From: Muriicola marianensis
GTDB lineage: Bacteria > Bacteroidota > Bacteroidia > Flavobacteriales > Flavobacteriaceae
Length of the DNA: 64,000 nucleotides
NCBI RefSeq assembly: GCF_014638095.1
Contig: NZ_BMFH01000001.1
Span: 124,001-188,000 of the forward strand
Direction of reading: 5' to 3'
Below are positions 60,009 to 64,000 of the stretch, one piece after another. Position numbers and translations under genes: made by a program. A model generated the notes under the pieces. That model was not told the DNA's origin and searched no databases. It was given only the letters and a program-made list of their open reading frames with translations. Within the stretch, counting starts at the first letter, position 1, and each line of letters begins with the position of its first letter.

Positions 60009-61103
60009 ATGAAAGCTGGAATTGTCGGCCTGCCCAACGTTGGAAAGTCAACCCTTTTCAATTGCTTGTCAAACGCTAAGGCCCAGAGCGCAAACTTCCC
60101 ATTTTGTACCATCGAACCGAATATCGGTGTGGTCAATGTACCCGATAAACGTCTGGAAAAACTGGAGGAACTTGTCAATCCTCAGCGCGTGATCCCGGCC
60201 ACTGTGGATATCGTCGATATTGCAGGGCTGGTAAAAGGAGCCAGCAAGGGGGAGGGACTCGGGAACCAGTTTCTCGCCAATATCCGGGAGACCGACGCGA
60301 TCCTGCACGTATTGAGGTGTTTTGATGACGATAATGTGGTCCATGTAGACGGGTCTGTAGACCCCATCAGGGACAAGGAAACCATAGACATCGAATTACA
60401 GCTGAAGGACCTGGAAAGTGTTGAGAAGAAGCTCGACAAAGCAAAACGCGCTGCCAAAACCGGAAATAAAGATGCGGTGAAAGAAGAAGCCGTATTACTT
60501 AAAGTAAAAAAAGAGCTGGAAGCAGGTATATCGGTAAGAGCTATCGATTTAAGTGCTGAAGAGCGAAAAGAATACATCACTCCTCTGCAACTGATCACTG
60601 ACAAGCCGGTCATGTATGTCTGTAATGTGGATGAAGCTTCTGCCGCCGCAGGCAATGCCTATGTGGAACAGGTACGGGCGGCGACGGCAGATGAAAATGC
60701 AGAGATCCTCGTTCTGGCGGTTGGCACGGAAGCCGATATATCCGAATTGGAGACCTATGAAGAACGGCAACTTTTCCTCGAAGACCTGGGATTAGAAGAA
60801 CCGGGATCCTCAAAGCTCATCCGGGCAGCCTATCACCTGCTCAACCTCCACACCTATTTTACGGCAGGGGAGAAGGAGGTCCGGGCGTGGACCATTCCCG
60901 TGGGTGCCACTGCACCTCAGGCCGCAGGGGTGATACACACCGATTTTGAAAAGGGCTTCATCAGGGCAGAAGTCATTGCTTATGACGATTACGTCTCCTA
61001 CGGAAGCGAGATCAAGGTAAAGGAGGCCGGAAAAATGAGGGTGGAAGGAAAAGACTATGTCGTTAAGGACGGGGATGTCATGCACTTCCGTTTCAACGTC
61101 TGA
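60009..61103 (+). CDS. ychF: YchF/OLA1-family redox-regulated ATPase
   Basis: YchF binds ribosomes and hydrolyses ATP rather than GTP; it affects stress response and translation. The product is 364 residues from ATG 60009 ([17 protein letters not shown]), the usual length. G1 is GLPNVGKST and G3 is [14 protein letters not shown]. The G4 region reads YVCNVDEA in place of the NKxD of GTP-specific proteins, which explains the ATP preference. A coiled coil (about 130-180) and a C-terminal TGS domain ([20 protein letters not shown]) are present. Confidence 0.96.
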   Translation: MKAGIVGLPNVGKSTLFNCLSNAKAQSANFPFCTIEPNIGVVNVPDKRLEKLEELVNPQRVIPATVDIVDIAGLVKGASKGEGLGNQFLANIRETDAILHVLRCFDDDNVVHVDGSVDPIRDKETIDIELQLKDLESVEKKLDKAKRAAKTGNKDAVKEEAVLLKVKKELEAGISVRAIDLSAEERKEYITPLQLITDKPVMYVCNVDEASAAAGNAYVEQVRAATADENAEILVLAVGTEADISELETYEERQLFLEDLGLEEPGSSKLIRAAYHLLNLHTYFTAGEKEVRAWTIPVGATAPQAAGVIHTDFEKGFIRAEVIAYDDYVSYGSEIKVKEAGKMRVEGKDYVVKDGDVMHFRFNV

Positions 61104-61185
61104 AAAAGGTCTCCGAATCCCGAATTTCCTGGACTGCCCCCCTTTTTAACTATTAACAATGTGCCCGTTTCATTGTTGATTACTT

Positions 61186-61193
61186 TATTTTTG
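61186..61193 (+). promoter_or_regulatory. -7 promoter element for parE-parC
   Basis: TATTTTTG matches TAnnTTTG, 56 bases before the ATG at 61250. A second, weaker TATATTAG lies closer, around 61221. Confidence 0.45.
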
Positions 61194-61249
61194 GTGCATT
61201 TTGATTTCTGCCCTGAAATTTTATATTAGCAGGGATATACCCCAAAGCT

Positions 61250-63103
61250 ATGGCTCAAACACAATACACAGAGGAGAATATCCGGTCTCTTGACTGGAAG
61301 GAGCACATCCGGATGCGCCCCGGGATGTATATCGGAAAACTGGGAGACGGCTCCTCCCAGGACGATGGGATCTACATCCTGCTGAAGGAGGTGATCGATA
61401 ACTGCATAGACGAATTTGTGATGGGAGCCGGAAAGACCATCGAGATCTCGATCCCCGGCGACAAGGTTGTAGTAAGGGACTACGGCAGGGGTATTCCACT
61501 GGGTAAGGTGGTGGACGTGGTATCTAAAATGAACACCGGAGGTAAATACGACACCCGTGCTTTTAAAAAATCAGTCGGACTTAACGGGGTGGGTACTAAG
61601 GCGGTTAACGCCCTGTCTTCATTCTTTCGGGTAGAATCGACCCGGGATGGGAAATCCAAATCGGCCGACTTCGAATTTGGCAACCTGGTCAGTGAGGATT
61701 TTCTGGAAGAGACTTCCCGAAGAAGAGGAACCAAGGTGATCTTCACCCCGGACGAATCCATTTTTAAAAAATACAAATACCGGAACGAGTATGTGGAACG
61801 CATGCTCAAGAACTACGTTTACCTGAACCCGGGTCTCACCATCATCTTTAACGGAGAAAAATTCCATTCCGAGAACGGTCTTAAGGACCTCCTTGAGGAT
61901 AACAACAGCGCAGATGATATGCTGTATCCGATCATCCACCTGAAGGGAGAGGATATCGAGGTAGCGATCACACACAGCAAGACCCAGTACAGCGAGGAAT
62001 ACCATTCCTTCGTCAACGGACAGCACACTACCCAGGGAGGGACACACCAGGCTGCCTTCCGCGAAGCCCTGGTGAAGACCATCAGGGACTTCTACGGCAA
62101 GAATTACGACGCCTCCGACATCCGAAAGAGTATCATTTCAGCTATTTCAATCAAGGTCATGGAACCTGTTTTTGAGAGTCAGACCAAGACCAAGTTGGGA
62201 TCCACGGATATGGGAGGTGACTTTCCCACGGTTCGTACCTACGTAAATGATTTTATAGGTCGGGAACTCGACAATTACCTGCATAAGAACCCGGAGACTG
62301 CCGAAAAGATCCAGCGGAAGATTATGATGGCTGAAAAGGAGCGAAAGGAGTTGTCGGGTATCCGCAAACTGGCGCGGGAGCGGGCAAAGAAAGCCAGCCT
62401 TCACAATAAAAAGCTCAGGGATTGCCGCATCCACCTGGACGACATGAAGAGTGACAGGCGGCTCGAGAGCACCCTCTTTATCACGGAGGGGGATTCCGCC
62501 TCGGGCTCTATCACCAAATCCCGGGATGTGAACACCCAGGCTGTTTTCAGCCTGAGGGGAAAGCCGCTGAATTCCTATGGGATGTCCAAGAAGATCGTCT
62601 ACGAGAACGAGGAGTTCAACCTTCTGCAAGCAGCCCTGAATATAGAGGAATCTATGGAGGACCTCAGGTACAACAATATCGTGATAGCTACGGATGCAGA
62701 CGTAGACGGTATGCACATCCGCCTGCTGCTGATTACCTTTTTCCTGCAGTTCTTTCCGGAACTCATCAAGGAGAATCACCTCTATATCCTACAAACCCCG
62801 CTTTTCAGGGTTCGCAATAAAAAAGAGACGATCTATTGTTACAGCGAGGAGGAAAAGAAAGAGGCTATCGCCAAGTTAACCGGCAAACCCGAGATCACCC
62901 GATTCAAAGGACTGGGTGAGATCTCTCCTGATGAGTTCAAGCATTTTATCGGGGAAGACATCAGGTTGGAACCGGTGATGCTGGACAAAGCACTTTCCAT
63001 CGAAGAACTCCTGCAGTTTTACATGGGCAAAAACACCCCGGATCGTCAGGAATTCATTATTAATAATCTTAAAGTAGAAGTTGATCTTGTAGATCAGGAA
63101 TAA
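61250..63103 (+). CDS. parE: DNA topoisomerase IV subunit B
   Basis: ParE is the ATPase subunit of topoisomerase IV, which unlinks daughter chromosomes. The product is 617 residues, complete. The GHKL ATP site is [20 protein letters not shown] with [11 protein letters not shown] and [15 protein letters not shown]. The TOPRIM domain has [16 protein letters not shown] and [13 protein letters not shown]. The C-terminal [15 protein letters not shown] is family-typical. The parC gene follows after 31 bases, which confirms topoisomerase IV rather than gyrase. Confidence 0.94.
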   Translation: MAQTQYTEENIRSLDWKEHIRMRPGMYIGKLGDGSSQDDGIYILLKEVIDNCIDEFVMGAGKTIEISIPGDKVVVRDYGRGIPLGKVVDVVSKMNTGGKYDTRAFKKSVGLNGVGTKAVNALSSFFRVESTRDGKSKSADFEFGNLVSEDFLEETSRRRGTKVIFTPDESIFKKYKYRNEYVERMLKNYVYLNPGLTIIFNGEKFHSENGLKDLLEDNNSADDMLYPIIHLKGEDIEVAITHSKTQYSEEYHSFVNGQHTTQGGTHQAAFREALVKTIRDFYGKNYDASDIRKSIISAISIKVMEPVFESQTKTKLGSTDMGGDFPTVRTYVNDFIGRELDNYLHKNPETAEKIQRKIMMAEKERKELSGIRKLARERAKKASLHNKKLRDCRIHLDDMKSDRRLESTLFITEGDSASGSITKSRDVNTQAVFSLRGKPLNSYGMSKKIVYENEEFNLLQAALNIEESMEDLRYNNIVIATDADVDGMHIRLLLITFFLQFFPELIKENHLYILQTPLFRVRNKKETIYCYSEEEKKEAIAKLTGKPEITRFKGLGEISPDEFKHFIGEDIRLEPVMLDKALSIEELLQFYMGKNTPDRQEFIINNLKVEVDLVDQE

Positions 63104-63134
63104 TTCTAAATCAAGTAAATAGGAGTCTCTTTAT

Positions 63135-64000
63135 ATGGAAGAGAATGAAGATGGGCAATTAGAACAGGAAGAAGGCAGGGAAGGGCAGCAGGATGCACTT
63201 ACCAGGGTCACAGGGATGTATAAGGACTGGTTCCTGGATTACGCCTCCTACGTTATTCTTGAGAGGGCGGTACCTGCGATTGAGGACGGGTTTAAGCCTG
63301 TACAGCGGAGGATCATGCATTCCTTAAAAGAACTGGACGACGGTCGCTACAACAAAGTTGCCAATGTGGTAGGCCATACCATGCAATACCACCCCCACGG
63401 TGATGCCAGTATCGCAGACGCCATGGTGCAGATCGGACAGAAGGACCTGCTGATCGACACTCAGGGGAACTGGGGGAACATCCTGACCGGTGATGGGGCG
63501 GCTGCATCCCGTTATATAGAGGCCCGACTTTCAAAATTTGCCCTGGATGTGGTCTTCAGTCCGAAGATCACGGAATGGCAGCTATCTTATGACGGCCGCA
63601 AGAAAGAACCCGTTCACCTGCCTGTTAAATTCCCGTTGCTTCTGGCCCAGGGTGCGGAAGGGATTGCGGTGGGGTTGTCTACAAAGATCCTGCCTCACAA
63701 CTTTAACGAGCTCATCGACGCCTCCATCAAGCATCTGAAGGGTCAGAAGTTTAAGTTATTCCCTGATTTTCCCACGGCCGGGATCATCGACGTCACCAAT
63801 TACAACGACGGCATGAGGGGAGGCCGGATCAGGATCAGGGCTAAGATCTCTCAGCTCGACAAGAACACGCTGATGATCAGTGAGATCCCCTATGGAACCA
63901 ACACCTCCTCCTTAATTGACTCTATCCTCAAGGCAAATGACAAGGGAAAGATCAAGATCAAGAAGATAGAGGATAATACTGCGGCCGAGGTAGAGATTCT
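63135..64000 (+). CDS. parC: DNA topoisomerase IV subunit A, 3' end cut off by the window
   Basis: ParC is the DNA-cutting subunit paired with ParE. The start is ATG 63135 (MEENEDGQLEQEEGREG), and the frame is open to the window end, giving about 288 residues of the catalytic N-terminal domain. Seen: DYASYVILERAVPAIEDGFK, PVQRRIMHSLKELDDGRYNK, the winged-helix region YHPHGDASIADAMVQIGQKD, and the catalytic Tyr in AAASRYIEARL. The acidic N-terminal extension before the domain is common in Bacteroidota. It is probably co-transcribed with parE. Confidence 0.94.
   Translation, partial: MEENEDGQLEQEEGREGQQDALTRVTGMYKDWFLDYASYVILERAVPAIEDGFKPVQRRIMHSLKELDDGRYNKVANVVGHTMQYHPHGDASIADAMVQIGQKDLLIDTQGNWGNILTGDGAAASRYIEARLSKFALDVVFSPKITEWQLSYDGRKKEPVHLPVKFPLLLAQGAEGIAVGLSTKILPHNFNELIDASIKHLKGQKFKLFPDFPTAGIIDVTNYNDGMRGGRIRIRAKISQLDKNTLMISEIPYGTNTSSLIDSILKANDKGKIKIKKIEDNTAAEVEI

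Noticed and set aside
1-64000. CRISPR arrays, insertion sequences, prophage, tRNA or rRNA genes
   Set aside because: I looked for regularly spaced repeats, transposase or integrase motifs, terminal inverted repeats and cloverleaf or rRNA-like sequences in the intergenic regions by eye and found none; a tRNAscan or Infernal run would be the proper test.

Overview
The window is a 64 kb piece of chromosome from a member of the Bacteroidota, most likely a marine-type Flavobacteriaceae; I cannot place the genus. The evidence is the gene content: two TonB-dependent receptors with carboxypeptidase-like N-terminal domains, Bacteroidota-restricted families (DUF4834, probable DUF6146 and DUF6787, YfhO, TIGR02757, alpha-E/DUF403), promoters of the Bacteroidota type (-33 TTTG, -7 TAnnTTTG) and few strong Shine-Dalgarno sequences. 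It is gene-dense and mostly housekeeping. I found no tRNA or rRNA gene, insertion sequence, phage gene, CRISPR array or replication origin.

Layout. 1-6.1 kb: partial fumarase, a small membrane protein, a TonB receptor with a Lys-tailed periplasmic partner, an ArsC-like protein and prfB, which carries the classic programmed +1 frameshift. 6.2-9.5 kb: a three-gene operon of circularly permuted ATP-grasp, alpha-E and transglutaminase-like proteins, a predicted but poorly understood peptide-bond system. 9.7-16 kb: a zincin metalloprotease, threonine aldolase, YbaB, a YegP-like protein and an S9 oligopeptidase lipoprotein. 16-19.6 kb: a cysteine-synthase-like PLP enzyme, a serine-palmitoyltransferase-like enzyme and a GNAT-fold acyltransferase, together a candidate sulfonolipid or sphingolipid locus. 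19.7-26.3 kb: an outer-membrane protein, then DUF4834, YfhO, a glycosyltransferase and a flippase in one tightly overlapping operon.

26.3-34 kb: an Arg/Ser-rich exported protein with a 60-bp tandem repeat, uvrA, and then a tandem duplication of [ECF sigma factor + 47-residue microprotein]; next come a cysteine-free endonuclease III and a Bcp peroxiredoxin. 34-41 kb: a conserved protein of unknown function, an MBL hydrolase, and an operon of BatA-like protein, a dihydroorotase homologue that has lost its metal-binding histidines, a DUF4870-like protein and an esterase. 41-46 kb: SGNH hydrolase, a lipoprotein behind an operator-like inverted repeat, an S10 carboxypeptidase behind an 18-bp perfect palindrome, a Gfo/Idh/MocA oxidoreductase and a small STAS-like protein. 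An AT-rich gap follows.

46.4-54.8 kb: lolD-CPBP protease-TIGR02757, folE, small membrane proteins, DUF937, the serine pathway genes serC and serA behind a LuxC-like acyl-CoA reductase, and a divergent 2[4Fe-4S] ferredoxin. 54.8-64 kb: a carboxypeptidase-regulatory-domain protein, a ureohydrolase, a second TonB receptor, ychF, and parE followed by parC, which runs off the window end.

The most noteworthy signals are the duplicated sigma/microprotein module, the candidate sulfonolipid gene set, the metal-ligand-free dihydroorotase homologue and the ATP-grasp/alpha-E/transglutaminase operon.
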